Assembly (NCBI RefSeq): GCF_963664415.1
Contig: NZ_OY761445.1
Span: forward strand, 2,568,501-2,632,500
DNA from: an uncultured Desulfobacter sp.
Lineage (GTDB): Bacteria > Desulfobacterota > Desulfobacteria > Desulfobacterales > Desulfobacteraceae
Direction: 5' to 3'
DNA length: 64,000 nucleotides
The notes under the pieces were generated by a model. The model worked only from the letters and a program-made list of their open reading frames with translations. It was not told where the DNA came from and searched no databases. Positions within the stretch are counted from its first letter, which is position 1; each line of letters begins with the position of its first letter. This document shows positions 7,261 through 16,224 of this stretch, piece after piece. The translations under genes and the position numbers were made by a program.

Positions 7261-8262
7261 TTATGATCCTTGAAATATAGATAATTCTGCCATAGCTTGA
7301 TTCGCTAAATATGGTTTAGAAAATAAGGGATGAATAAAACCTTCAGAATGCACAAACCATATCCTGCGATAACCATTATTTAAACGTAAATCACCTTCAC
7401 CTGTTACAACAGCGTCCGCACTTAGAAGTCTGGCATAATATTTTAGTCGCATTTCCTCTTTGACCTTAAGGTAAAATTTAAAACTGTGATATTCCTTTTT
7501 CATTTGTTCAGATATTGTTCTTCTGTCTATTTTTTTATGATTGTCAATTCTGAAGTCGATAACTTCCTGCCATAAGTCCTCGTCAGTTGAAAGTTTACCA
7601 TTTGAATTAGGTTCAAATGTAACGCACCTAAATTCTACATCATCATTATTATCAATGTCGAGATCAAATGTATATCTACTAATTGCTGCCCTAGCTGAAT
7701 TAATATTGTTTTGGAAGGTATAGACAAGTGATTCAAATTTCAAATTATTATTACTTTTCAGCTCGACTATTCTAAGTTCCAAATCTTTGAGAATCTTTTT
7801 ATGCAATTCTCCAGCAGTAGAAAATGCCCCCATAATACCTAATCCAAAGCATTTTTTTTGGTATTCTTTCAAGCGTTCGAACTCTTCAGGTATAATGGAT
7901 TCATACGTTGGGTTTTCATTTGAAAAATAGACCATTACTTTTTTACCTAATTTTACGGCTCTATCTATTTCTTCAATGGTACCAGATTGAGAACTATTTG
8001 TTGGAGTGCCTAATTTCGTCCAAAACATTGCAATTACAATATCTGAAGAATCTACTATTTGTTTATTAATAATGTGTTGACCACCTTCGATAGAAATGTC
8101 TGGATAGACATCAAATTCCCATCCAACTGCCTCTAATACAGTATTATTTAATCCTTTAGATTTATTCCAATCTTGAATAGCTTTAAAAGCTTCATCCCTC
8201 TGTTTTGATAAGTCTGATGGAGATGCCACAAGAACCCTGAAAACCTGTGCATATCTAGGCAT
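7261..8262 (-). CDS. DUF4062/TIR-like N-terminal domain protein
   Basis: A 333-residue protein. The N-terminal 150 residues look like DUF4062, a TIR/STIR-like alpha-beta fold: VFRVLVASPSDLSKQRDEA at the start, then SSDIVIAMFWTKLGTPT and GTIEEIDRAVKLGKKVMVYFS. The C-terminal part is unassigned, with a charged middle and an aromatic tail. DUF4062 proteins occur in defence and signalling contexts, often as sensors or NAD-linked effectors. The start at 8262 has an excellent GGAGGT site within the end of the glycosyltransferase gene, 3 nt upstream, so the two are co-transcribed. The low GC contrasts with the SUMF1 trio next door, suggesting a different origin. Confidence 0.75.
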   Translation of the reverse strand: MPRYAQVFRVLVASPSDLSKQRDEAFKAIQDWNKSKGLNNTVLEAVGWEFDVYPDISIEGGQHIINKQIVDSSDIVIAMFWTKLGTPTNSSQSGTIEEIDRAVKLGKKVMVYFSNENPTYESIIPEEFERLKEYQKKCFGLGIMGAFSTAGELHKKILKDLELRIVELKSNNNLKFESLVYTFQNNINSARAAISRYTFDLDIDNNDDVEFRCVTFEPNSNGKLSTDEDLWQEVIDFRIDNHKKIDRRTISEQMKKEYHSFKFYLKVKEEMRLKYYARLLSADAVVTGEGDLRLNNGYRRIWFVHSEGFIHPLFSKPYLANQAMAELSIFQGS

Positions 8263-8265
8263 TTT

Positions 8266-8955
8266 TTATACCTCCCATGGTTTTTCTAAACTATAATCAA
8301 ACCATAAAGCATCATATCTATGAGTAACGTATGTATTCTCGTCTTTATACCTTGTATTTAATAGATATTTAGGATTCAATATACAGATATTTGCCTTATT
8401 CATACTATCTTTATAAAAACGAGTTAAATGCCAGGTCGAAAAAGATTCAAGAACCATTTCGTCTTTTCTTTGAAAAGCTTTTTCAACGAAGTCAAGCCAA
8501 AATTGGGAACCGGTTTTACTTATTAAAATGGCATTAGCTAAAACAAAGTCCAGGTCTCTACTTCGGACTAACTCTTCAGACACACTACTTTTCCAGGAAA
8601 GAGGATCGTTACTTTCTTTACTCAGGATGATCTCATATTCTTGAAGATTTAAATTTTCAATAAGCTTATCAATTGATTGATAAGGTGTGGTGTCTAAATC
8701 TGCATAAACGCCACCAAAATGGTAAAGGATAAAATAGCGTGCAGCGTCACATTTTTTTATTGGCTTATTTAAATTTAACCATTGATTCTTATATTCAGGA
8801 AAGTGATCTTTAAGGAATTTACTAATCTTTTTTTCATCCCAAAAAATATGTTGATAGGTAGGGTTTATATCAATCCATTTTTTCACTGAAGATAAATATC
8901 TCGTGGGGCAACAATCTTTACCCTGTAGCCACATCTGATGTATTATTTTACTCAT
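8266..8955 (-). CDS. GT32-type glycosyltransferase with DXD motif
   Basis: A 229-residue protein of the glycosyltransferase sugar-binding (Gly_transf_sug, GT32) family. It begins with the typical KIIHQMWLQG and has CDAARYFILYHFGGVYADLD, where the DLD is the nucleotide-sugar/metal-binding DXD motif. Members transfer sugars to lipid or surface glycans, and some are toxins. AT-rich, first gene of a pair with the DUF4062 protein, and close to one of the flanking 32-bp repeats. Acceptor unknown. Confidence 0.85.
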   Translation of the reverse strand: MSKIIHQMWLQGKDCCPTRYLSSVKKWIDINPTYQHIFWDEKKISKFLKDHFPEYKNQWLNLNKPIKKCDAARYFILYHFGGVYADLDTTPYQSIDKLIENLNLQEYEIILSKESNDPLSWKSSVSEELVRSRDLDFVLANAILISKTGSQFWLDFVEKAFQRKDEMVLESFSTWHLTRFYKDSMNKANICILNPKYLLNTRYKDENTYVTHRYDALWFDYSLEKPWEV

Positions 8956-9463
8956 ACAAGTAGTTCCTTAGCTGATTAGTAAGTCGCACAACAAGTAATA
9001 TGTATTTTTTTTGTAACACCCGGGTTTGTAATGTTATCCAGTTTAGAAAAAAAGAAAACAGGACAATATTCCAAATAGCAGCCAAGCAAACGGATGTAAA
9101 TAAAATAATTGAAGAACCCATTGAGAAAAATAAAACTGAGCAATCATGGTATTCAGTGTCACTGCTCCGGATTTTAAACCAGGCCGGAATAACAGAAGTA
9201 GCCAACGCCTTCAATGACAAGCATCACGGCGTTTATGTATAGACACATCCGTCGCTCAATGCCTATCCGAAAAACCCGTAAAAATCAGGAAAATCGACCT
9301 GTACAATATGTTGAGTATGGTTCGCCTATTGAGAAATCATTTCTGCTTATCATTAATGAACTTTTCAAACTGGAAAGTGGAACCGGGCTTTTAGACCCTT
9401 TATTGATAGGCCTTTCGTGGCTTTTTTTCTCATTTTATTACTTATTTCACGCTTGTTTTGGGG
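8956..9463. other. Intergenic with dispersed repeat copy 2 and possible gene relics
   Basis: No convincing intact gene. Short plus-strand frames at 9000-9242 and 9214-9486 have no recognisable domain and poor starts; they may be relics. The segment contains the second 32-bp dispersed repeat and a T-rich tract at 9418-9435 near the end of the ankyrin gene. Confidence 0.5.
9180..9211 (+). repeat. Dispersed 32-bp repeat, copy 2
   Basis: The partner of 5075-5106: 28 of 32 identical, direct orientation, about 4.1 kb apart. The core GGAATAACAGAAGTAG recurs in shorter form at 13925-13943 and 22615-22628. Confidence 0.7.
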
Positions 9464-11584
9464 TTAGAATCCATCTATCCGGATAATTCCGGACTTAATT
9501 TCGACGGGTGAAACATTCTTAGAGCTTTGTTCTTCCAGTGCACCGTTTTGTCTTAAGATTTCAACAATATCATTGTGACCGTTTAATTTAGCAATACTTA
9601 GTGGAGTATATGTCCTGTTTGAGCTATAAACGACAGTATTAACTTCCGCTTTTGCTTCCAACAATATCTTTACAATTTCAAAAAAACCTTCTTGTGAAGC
9701 AAAAAATAAAGGAGTAACATTATTTTCATCCTTAATATCTATTGAGGCACCTTTTTCTATCAATAATGACACTATTTCAGTATGACCATTTTGCGATGCT
9801 AACCAAAGTGCTGTAATGCCAGATTGATGTTTTGAATTAATGAGCGATCCTGCCTCTACAAGTAATTTAACTATATTTATATCCCCCACCTCAGATGCAA
9901 GCATCAAGGAGCTGGTTCCATCTTTTGAGGTTTTATTCACATTAGCACCAGCTTCTATTAATAGCTTGACGATTTCTTTATGGTTGTTCTGTGATGCCAT
10001 CTGCAGCGGTGTGAAACCGTCATTAATTGTATTTATATTTGAGCTATTTTTTAATAACCGTTTTACAATTTCGGTGTACCCTTTTTGACAAGCTTCCCAA
10101 AGTCCAATTAACCGTGTATCTGCATTATTTTCTATGAGAAGCGTAACCATTTCAGTATGTCCAGAATGCGAGGCAAGACCTAAAGCTGATGAGCCATCTG
10201 ATTTACGGGTTACATTAACATCGGCACCAGCATCTAATAACATTTTGGCAATTTTAATATGATTCAATGCCGACGCTATCATCAATGGTGTCATCCCATT
10301 TGTTGTTTGTAAATTGACATCAGCATGAAATTTCAGTAGTAGTTTAACTACTTCAATGTGCCCATTTTGAGAAGAAATATACAAAGGGGTAGCATTGTCA
10401 TTATTAATATGATTCACATCGGATTGTGCTTCCAATAATAATTTAACTATGTTTGCATGTCCGTTTTGTGATGCAATCCAAAGAGGGGTGACTCCGTCAC
10501 TCAGACGAAATAAGTCCACATAAGCCCCAGCGTCTATCAATTTTTTTACTGTATTAAAATGACCGTTTTGCGAAGCTACCCAAAGCGGCGTTAGCTGACT
10601 TGTATTATCAAAAATGTTGACGTTAGCTTTTGATTCAAGTAATAAATCGACAATTTCTTTGTAATTTTTTTCTGTAGCCAACATCAAGGCTGTCACATAG
10701 TTATCATTTTTAGCGTCTACGTCAGCATCAGCATCAAGTAAGGCACGAACTACATCATGATGGTTATTATATACAGCGGACATCAACGCTGTGTCTCCAT
10801 TATCCGCTTTAGTATTCACGTCGGCGTTCGCAGAAAGCAACAATTTCACCACATTGAGTTGACCGGATTCCGATGCAACAATTAATGGCGTGACTCCGTT
10901 GTCCATTTTGATATTTACATTAATCTTTGCGTCGAGAAGCTCCTTAATAGCTGCAAGTTTCCCGTTGTAGACTGATTTGATAAAATAAATTTTTGGAAAA
11001 TCTGTTACAAAAAAAGACTTTATTTTATCAAAAGCCTTGCTACTTGCTGCTGAAAATAAGGATGAATACCCCTCTCCTAGAAGTTGGTTGGAGAAAACTC
11101 CTAAGCTGAGAACATCTAATGCATCAGATACATCTGTTTGGCTAATAATTTCTGAAAAAAATTGTTCAGTTATAATTTCTCTCCCTTCTGCGTTTAAAAC
11201 CGTTATTGAATAAGTTAATTTACAAGATAAAGGATCAGAGTATGGATTTCTGTTTGTTCTTCTAAATTCAACATTATCGATTTTTGGTATCAACAAAATT
11301 CCTTTTTTAAAATCTTCTTTTTCTTGTACTTCATCAATTGATTTAAAAAGAGCTGTGAATCCTTTCTTAAAAAACTGTTTGGATGAGCGTCCAACGTTTA
11401 ATTGAATCTTATGTGTTGGTTTACAAATACGGTCTTCAATATACCCGAAATAGACACTGACCGAAATTGGAATAGAATTCTCAAAGAATGTATACTCATT
11501 AATATTCGGTGTCATGGTAGAAGAAATTTGTCCGCAAGAAAATAAAATAGGAATAATTAAAACAAAAACTTTATTGATTTTCAT
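9464..11584 (-). CDS. Ankyrin-repeat lipoprotein
   Basis: A 706-residue exported protein. The N-terminus has a short signal with a lipobox-like LFSC around Cys17 and an AAGGAAGG-type ribosome-binding site before the ATG at 11584. Residues about 20-210 form a non-repetitive domain (with PILLIPKIDNVEF-like strands) of unknown type. From about 215 to the end there are roughly 15 ankyrin repeats of 33 residues with the usual TPL..AS..GH..IVKLLL..GA.VN pattern, the last ending near GALEEQ. Bacterial ankyrin lipoproteins act as periplasmic or surface binding scaffolds. It stands alone; a partner is not evident. Confidence 0.9.
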   Translation of the reverse strand: MKINKVFVLIIPILFSCGQISSTMTPNINEYTFFENSIPISVSVYFGYIEDRICKPTHKIQLNVGRSSKQFFKKGFTALFKSIDEVQEKEDFKKGILLIPKIDNVEFRRTNRNPYSDPLSCKLTYSITVLNAEGREIITEQFFSEIISQTDVSDALDVLSLGVFSNQLLGEGYSSLFSAASSKAFDKIKSFFVTDFPKIYFIKSVYNGKLAAIKELLDAKINVNIKMDNGVTPLIVASESGQLNVVKLLLSANADVNTKADNGDTALMSAVYNNHHDVVRALLDADADVDAKNDNYVTALMLATEKNYKEIVDLLLESKANVNIFDNTSQLTPLWVASQNGHFNTVKKLIDAGAYVDLFRLSDGVTPLWIASQNGHANIVKLLLEAQSDVNHINNDNATPLYISSQNGHIEVVKLLLKFHADVNLQTTNGMTPLMIASALNHIKIAKMLLDAGADVNVTRKSDGSSALGLASHSGHTEMVTLLIENNADTRLIGLWEACQKGYTEIVKRLLKNSSNINTINDGFTPLQMASQNNHKEIVKLLIEAGANVNKTSKDGTSSLMLASEVGDINIVKLLVEAGSLINSKHQSGITALWLASQNGHTEIVSLLIEKGASIDIKDENNVTPLFFASQEGFFEIVKILLEAKAEVNTVVYSSNRTYTPLSIAKLNGHNDIVEILRQNGALEEQSSKNVSPVEIKSGIIRIDGF

Positions 11585-12197
11585 ATGCCTTCCTTCTCAA
11601 ATATCTAAAATATGAATAATATTAATGAGTTATTGGATGATTCAGTCATGGAATATATAGCTGACTCACAAAATATAACAAATAGGTATTTGCAAGCAAC
11701 TTAGCAAGAAAGTTCTATCTTTATTACGATCGGCATTTTGATCATAATAAAGGTTTCCTAATAGATAGTCAGCGAAAGAGACTCCTTGAACCATCTTCCC
11801 CCCCCTCTCACGGCAGGTTTGGCTTTTGTTGTTTTTAAAAATTTATTTAAGCAAAAAACATGCAAGATTATTATCATTTTTCAATTTTATGTTATATTGC
11901 AATACTTCGGATAGTTTTTAAAAGTCCTCAATACCCTGTTATAAAAGTCTTGATGGGCACCGAATAATCATTTAATAGTCAACTTAACCAACTAACTACC
12001 TTTATTTGAACATCCAAAGCGGGAAACCCGCAATCCAATTGCCCCTCCTCATTTTCTTGTTTTTTTTGACAGAAACTGAGGAGTAAGGCACTAAAGGGAA
12101 CAGAGCTTAAAAGATTAAGGATTGAAGCGCAAAAATAGGTCGCAAAATTGCGTGGATATGGTCGCATTAACCATACTGTGTCTTCGCTTGTATGAAG
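11585..12197. other. Intergenic upstream of ankyrin gene
   Basis: No gene supported. It likely contains the ankyrin-gene promoter. A near-perfect 13-bp inverted repeat (CTTTATTACGATC at 11719-11731, partner at 11740-11752, one mismatch) could be a terminator or regulatory hairpin. Confidence 0.45.
11719..11752. repeat. Inverted repeat (hairpin) upstream of ankyrin gene
   Basis: Arms of 13 nt with one mismatch and an 8-nt loop, about 135 nt upstream of the ankyrin lipoprotein start. Role unknown. Confidence 0.55.
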
Positions 12198-12329
12198 TGG
12201 ACCCAATGTCAAGACCGATTTTGACTTTTTTTAAGCTACATTTTTCTGAAATTCCTTGTCAGATCTGGCGGTGACGACCTCCTTCCTTACCAGATTTCTC
12301 TTGCTATTTCATAAAATCATGATACTTTG

Positions 12330-12470
12330 GCCGCCGCCAGTTCGGAGGATAGGGCAATGCTGGGAAGCAACCCGAGCGCCGTGACTGGTGACGAGAACAT
12401 GGGGACAGTATGCACTCTGATGTATGCTGTCCTTTCCCCCATGTTTTTGTCCTTAATGCGTTAAATCCTC
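12330..12470 (+). ncRNA. Possible structured RNA ending in a terminator inside IS3
   Basis: On the plus strand a GC-rich segment has a potential outer helix (CCAGT ... ACTGG), an inner stem with a GNRA-like loop (GCTGGGAAGC), then a long hairpin in which ACATGGGGACAG pairs with CTGTCC..CCCCATGT, followed by TTTTT near 12450. This architecture resembles an aptamer or small RNA with its own intrinsic terminator, running antisense to the transposase. I could not match it to a known class. Confidence 0.3.
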
Positions 12471-12530
12471 GCGCCTTAGCGCGAAATTAATACCCCGTAG
12501 GGTCCGCCGGAGGCATTTGGCCTTCATCCT

Positions 12531-13367
12531 TTAAACCGCATGGTAGATTGCCATTGGCACCTTATATCCCAGGGCCTGGTGGAGCCTTTCCTGATTGTAA
12601 AACCTTATAAATGCTTTCAACGATTGGTAGGCTTCATTCATTGTACGGTAATCCTTCAGATAGATTTCCTCGTATTTTATGGTTCGCCACAGTCGTTCTA
12701 CAAAAACATTGTCAAGGGCCCTGCCTTTTGAATCCATGCTGATTTTGACATTTTTATCTTGCAGTATTTTCAAGTATTTCAGAGAAGTAAATTGACTTCC
12801 CTGATCTGTGTTAAAAATGCCAGGTGTCGAGAACCGTAATGCTTCCTCAAGGGCCTCAATGCAGAATGTGTTTTCCATTGTGTTACTGAGACGCCATGAC
12901 AGGACATACCTGCTGAACCAATCCATTACGGCGGTTAAATACATAAATCCATTACCAATTCTGATATATGTGATGTCGGTGCTCCACACCTGATTCGGCT
13001 TATCAATTACGATATCTTTAAGCAAATAAGGGTAGATTTTATGGTTTTCATTTCTCCTTGTTGTCTTTGGTTTCGGGTAAATGGCTTCGATCCGCATCAG
13101 CCTCATCAGGCGTTGTACCCGCTTCCTGTTTACCAAATGCCCCTGGCTGTTCAGGTAGGCCGTGAGCCTCCGGCTTCCGTAAAAGGGAGTTTTGGTATGC
13201 TGCTCATCCAATAAATCCATAAGGGAGAGCGTATACGAATCCAATGTTTTGGGCTTGTAATACAAGGCCCCTTTTGAAACCTTGAGTAACTCACATTGCC
13301 TGTTAATACTGATTCCTGAGTGATTTCTATCTATTAGTTCCCTTCTATCAGAGATTGATTGTATCAC
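12531..13367 (-). CDS. IS3 transposase OrfB (DDE integrase)
   Basis: About 278 residues with the HTH_21-like N-terminus (NRQCELLKVSKGALYYKPK) and rve integrase core: Asp in QVWSTDITYI, Asp in FNTDQGSQFTS, Glu in NVFVERLWRTIKYEEIYL, followed by the closing YNQERLHQALGY. The frame starts from GTG overlapping orfA by 20 nt. Relative to orfA it lies in +1 rather than the usual -1 frame; the overlap contains nine A residues, where loss of one A by transcriptional slippage would fuse the two ORFs in frame. Confidence 0.93.
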   Translation of the reverse strand: MIQSISDRRELIDRNHSGISINRQCELLKVSKGALYYKPKTLDSYTLSLMDLLDEQHTKTPFYGSRRLTAYLNSQGHLVNRKRVQRLMRLMRIEAIYPKPKTTRRNENHKIYPYLLKDIVIDKPNQVWSTDITYIRIGNGFMYLTAVMDWFSRYVLSWRLSNTMENTFCIEALEEALRFSTPGIFNTDQGSQFTSLKYLKILQDKNVKISMDSKGRALDNVFVERLWRTIKYEEIYLKDYRTMNEAYQSLKAFIRFYNQERLHQALGYKVPMAIYHAV

Positions 13368-13632
13368 CCTTTTTTTTTAACCAGTCATTCTCAACTTTGA
13401 GCTGACCTATTTGCTTATACAATTCGTCTATCAATTTTTGATTATCATTTTCGGTTTTCTTTTTTGCAGTTGAAAATACACCTGGTAATCCTTCTAAGGC
13501 TTCTTTCTTCCACCTTGTCAGCAAGGATCTGTGAACTTCATATTTAGATGATAACTCAGCTACTGTGTCCTGTTCTCGAATCATTTGAATTGCAATTTTA
13601 GCTTTGAACTTTCCGGTGTAGTTTTTCCTCAT
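13348..13632 (-). CDS. IS3 OrfA (HTH protein)
   Basis: 94 residues: HTH_Tnp_1-type helix-turn-helix (YTGKFKAKIAIQMIREQDTV and YEVHRSLLTRWKKEAL) followed by a leucine-zipper-like tail (LIDELYKQIGQLKVENDWL). It binds the element's ends and is normally fused to OrfB by frameshifting. Ribosome-binding site AAAGGAGG precedes the ATG. The gene ends just after the A9 run discussed with OrfB. Confidence 0.92.
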   Translation of the reverse strand: MRKNYTGKFKAKIAIQMIREQDTVAELSSKYEVHRSLLTRWKKEALEGLPGVFSTAKKKTENDNQKLIDELYKQIGQLKVENDWLKKKGDTINL

Positions 13633-13716
13633 GAACCTCCTTTTTCGGTAAAAATTTGAACCGGGCTTTTAACACCTTATGTGTAGCTTAGCAACTGGTT
13701 CAAATTCTGGGGTCCA

Positions 13717-14080
13717 TTATAGTATTCACTGTCTAAAACACAATTATTTGTTATTATTGTGTAGTTAAAAATGATCAAACAAAATTTATAGAAGTATTGT
13801 AGATCAGCCTTAATGGCTAAACGACCAATATAACATTCAATGCCCAGAGACTGATTCCTATAAATCTGAATTTTTTCTAAGAGTTGATTAATGGTATTTA
13901 TCAGGATATACCCCGCCCGGGAGTCAGGCAGGAATAACAGAAGAAAGGCTCAGGAATTTAAACCAGCCAGAAGGTGAGGACTACGTCCAAGGGCACCTCG
14001 ATTTTCGGAACGGATGCCCACCCCGGACTCTCCCTGTTACTTCCAGAGCGTTTTCAACACTTAAGCTCATCATCCGGTTA
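13717..14080. other. Intergenic with short dispersed-repeat copy
   Basis: No gene seen. It contains a 19-bp relative of the dispersed repeat (CAGGCAGGAATAACAGAAG at 13925-13943) and a GC-rich stretch near 13980-14040. Confidence 0.5.
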
Positions 14081-14908
14081 TTATAAAAATATTTCTGGCT
14101 CTTTCCTATCCAGGCAGTTTTGCTGTAATGCCTGAATAGCTGATTGGAAATTTGGTTCGTTCATTTGCCTTGCTTCTTCCGGACAGATTTTCACACATGC
14201 AAAGCATATAAGACATTGCCACCTATCTGTTTGAGTAACGTCATCAGGAGAAATTGCTCCAGTGGGACATACTTCGACACATTGCCCGCACTTTGTGCAT
14301 TTTGCTGCGTCTGTTTCCGGGGTTAAGGCTACAATTGATCGTGCTTCTTTTATCATATTTAGGTTCACAGGTTCGATATAGGGAGACTGGCCTGGAATTG
14401 TAATCGCAGTTAAATGCCCCGATGATTCAGCATTTTGCAGTTTCTTTCGAATCGCAACCCCAAACTCCTGCGCTTTTCGGATATCACTTTCATCAGGACG
14501 ATTTGCTGCAATAGGATAAGTTTTTGAGGAATACGAATGCTCAGCAACAAAGGCGCCGCCAGCTACTGGAATAAATTCGGCATTAACAGCTATATCATGT
14601 AATTCTTTGAGGGCATCTTCAAATGCTCTGTTCCCATATACTGCAACAAGGACAACAGGGGTCTGCGTCGCTTTTAATGAAGTTAAGTATGGTAAAATTT
14701 CCTCGGGCACACGACCGTAATATACGGGGGTTGCGAAAATGACGATCTCGTCTTTGTCCAACAAAAATAGATCATTGCGCTGTGATCTTTTCGTTATATC
14801 AAGAAATTCCACACATTCAGGATGGATGCCCTTAACAATATTTTCTGCAATAGTCCTTGTTGTTCCCGTTGGGGAAAAGCAGATACAACGTACTGATTTG
14901 ATTTTCAT
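14081..14908 (-). CDS. EFR1-type flavodoxin-ferredoxin fusion
   Basis: 275 residues from the ATG at 14908, preceded by GGAGG at good spacing (an upstream in-frame ATG at 14944 lacks this). The N-terminal half is a flavodoxin-like domain with the FMN phosphate loop SPTGTTRTIA and an aromatic NRAFEDAL region. The C-terminal half holds two [4Fe-4S] motifs, CTKCGQCVEVCPTGA and CLICFACVKICP. Such EFR1-family proteins are cytoplasmic low-potential electron carriers of anaerobes. It ends downstream of the C45-type gene on the same strand, 36 nt apart, so the two are probably co-transcribed. Confidence 0.92.
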   Translation of the reverse strand: MKIKSVRCICFSPTGTTRTIAENIVKGIHPECVEFLDITKRSQRNDLFLLDKDEIVIFATPVYYGRVPEEILPYLTSLKATQTPVVLVAVYGNRAFEDALKELHDIAVNAEFIPVAGGAFVAEHSYSSKTYPIAANRPDESDIRKAQEFGVAIRKKLQNAESSGHLTAITIPGQSPYIEPVNLNMIKEARSIVALTPETDAAKCTKCGQCVEVCPTGAISPDDVTQTDRWQCLICFACVKICPEEARQMNEPNFQSAIQALQQNCLDRKEPEIFL

Positions 14909-14944
14909 ATAATGCCTCCATGTTGAAATTTTGCTCAATCTCAA

Positions 14945-16111
14945 TCAAACATCATAACGTACATATTCATGCGTACAGGGGTTGCCTACAGCTACCAGCA
15001 TGGCCCTCTCAGCCGGCAACATTATAAACGACCCCAGTGACTCGGCTTGTAATCCTGACGGCACGGCTGGATCCGGGTGGCGGCAGATCGAGTTGGGGTA
15101 CCCTTGGTGGTCCATCAGTGCTTGACCAAGAGTCTGGGGTGTGAGTTGTCCGGCCAGTCTAGCGGCCAATTCATTCATGCGTGCGGTTCGAGCCTGACTG
15201 TCTGGGAATATCATCTGGCAGCCGTCCACTGCCTGAAAGCGAGATGTCTTGTAATTATTGGCGTGGGTAAGAAACCCGTCATGGGGTTGGAGAACTTCAT
15301 GGTCGTCCAGCGTACCTTCAATACACAAAAGGTTGCCTTTTGCGTCTGCCAAGGTAACGGCAACTATCCCCCGGCATGCCTGTTCCAGCAACTGGCGGGC
15401 CTTGGTTATGTCAGTTTGTCGCATGGCTCTTGGCAGATAAGCTCCCATGGAAATTTTGGGCTGCAGATTTGGCTGCATGGCCGAAACACCGTTGAGACAA
15501 CAGGCCAAACCTGCTGAATTAAGCGTGTATTCACCCAAGCCCAGCAAAGGCAGCACCAATTGTCTCAGGCCGTCACTTCGTTTGATATGTAGAAGAGCAA
15601 TCGGCGTATCCTTGAACCAGTCTATGTTCTGGCCCATGATGCATTGACCATCAGAAGTCGCCAGCCCTGTGCCGGCCAGGGTGGTGCACATTGCAGCGAG
15701 GCCAGTGTTCACAAAAAGCAGTTCCAGGCCGCATCGTGTCGCCCACGCCTCCTCCAGGCTCATTCCTGCACCCTGTGCCTGACCGCGAACAAAGGGTTCA
15801 AGTTCAGGGTCGAACTGTTTTGCTATTGGCCACAGCTTCATGGCATAAGACAGGGCTTCCGTGCGCGAGGTCTTGTGAACCTCGTTCACCGCGGTAAGTA
15901 TCCGATTCAAGCCCTGATGCATGTTTTCAGCCATGGCTTTCCCCCAGCCTCGGCCCACTTCGGCTGGTGTACCAGTCAATTCAATCAACGACATCTTCAC
16001 ATTTTTTTTCATAAAAGTATCCCCCCAAGCAGGCTTTGTCCAATTCGCTATTGCGGCCATTCCAGCCATCTTCAGGAATTGTCTTCTGTTGACATTGTAT
16101 TGCGAGAACAT
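14945..16111 (-). CDS. C45-type peptidase/acyltransferase (acyl-CoA:6-APA acyltransferase-like)
   Basis: 388 residues from ATG 16111, preceded by AAGGAT; the frame extends upstream to 16198 but would run through the regulator's operator. A twin-arginine-like signal (NRRQFLKMAGMAAIA) suggests export. The autocleavage nucleophile is most likely the Cys in AAMCTTLAGTG, followed by the family block DGQCIMGQNIDW and SAGLACCLNG. Family members self-process and hydrolyse or transfer amide bonds of small molecules or peptides. It is divergent from tetR with a shared operator, so it is likely TetR-repressed, together with the EFR1 gene downstream. Confidence 0.82.
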   Translation of the reverse strand: MFSQYNVNRRQFLKMAGMAAIANWTKPAWGDTFMKKNVKMSLIELTGTPAEVGRGWGKAMAENMHQGLNRILTAVNEVHKTSRTEALSYAMKLWPIAKQFDPELEPFVRGQAQGAGMSLEEAWATRCGLELLFVNTGLAAMCTTLAGTGLATSDGQCIMGQNIDWFKDTPIALLHIKRSDGLRQLVLPLLGLGEYTLNSAGLACCLNGVSAMQPNLQPKISMGAYLPRAMRQTDITKARQLLEQACRGIVAVTLADAKGNLLCIEGTLDDHEVLQPHDGFLTHANNYKTSRFQAVDGCQMIFPDSQARTARMNELAARLAGQLTPQTLGQALMDHQGYPNSICRHPDPAVPSGLQAESLGSFIMLPAERAMLVAVGNPCTHEYVRYDV

Positions 16112-16190
16112 TGTGTTTATCCTTGATTTAAGATCTATATTTTTCACCGCTTCATATCCTTTTTCATTGGATATTGTGCGAAAATATGTT

Positions 16191-16211
16191 ACATACATAC
16201 TGTATGTATGT
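16191..16211. promoter_or_regulatory. TetR operator palindrome
   Basis: ACATACATAC at 16191-16200, one central T, then the exact complement at 16202-16211: perfect 10-bp arms. It lies between the divergent tetR (start 16225) and C45 genes (start 16111), just upstream of the tetR ribosome-binding site, the expected position for an autoregulating TetR repressor. Confidence 0.85.
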
Positions 16212-16224
16212 CAAGGAGGGTTTT

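Larger units (their letters stand above)
12198..13716 (-). mobile_element. IS3-family element
   Basis: Two overlapping minus-strand transposase ORFs lie between TGGACCCAATG at 12198 and the complement of TGGACCCCAGA ending at 13716. Both ends also share a TAAGCTACA block 26-34 nt inside the tip. Length 1519 bp, normal for IS3. No matching target duplication is evident (AAG left, TTA right), so the ends or history are less certain than for the other elements. About 330 bp between orfB and the left tip is noncoding and looks structured. Confidence 0.75.

Noticed and set aside
5107..9179. Integron-type gene cassettes with attC sites
   Set aside because: The genes are small and on one strand, but I found no convincing attC core sites or integrase, and most genes are closely coupled to neighbours.
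12340..12480. Known riboswitch (cobalamin or c-di-GMP-I) in the IS3 region
   Set aside because: Only fragments such as GGGCAA and GTGACTGG resemble those consensuses; the order and conserved cores do not fit, so it is kept as an unclassified structure.
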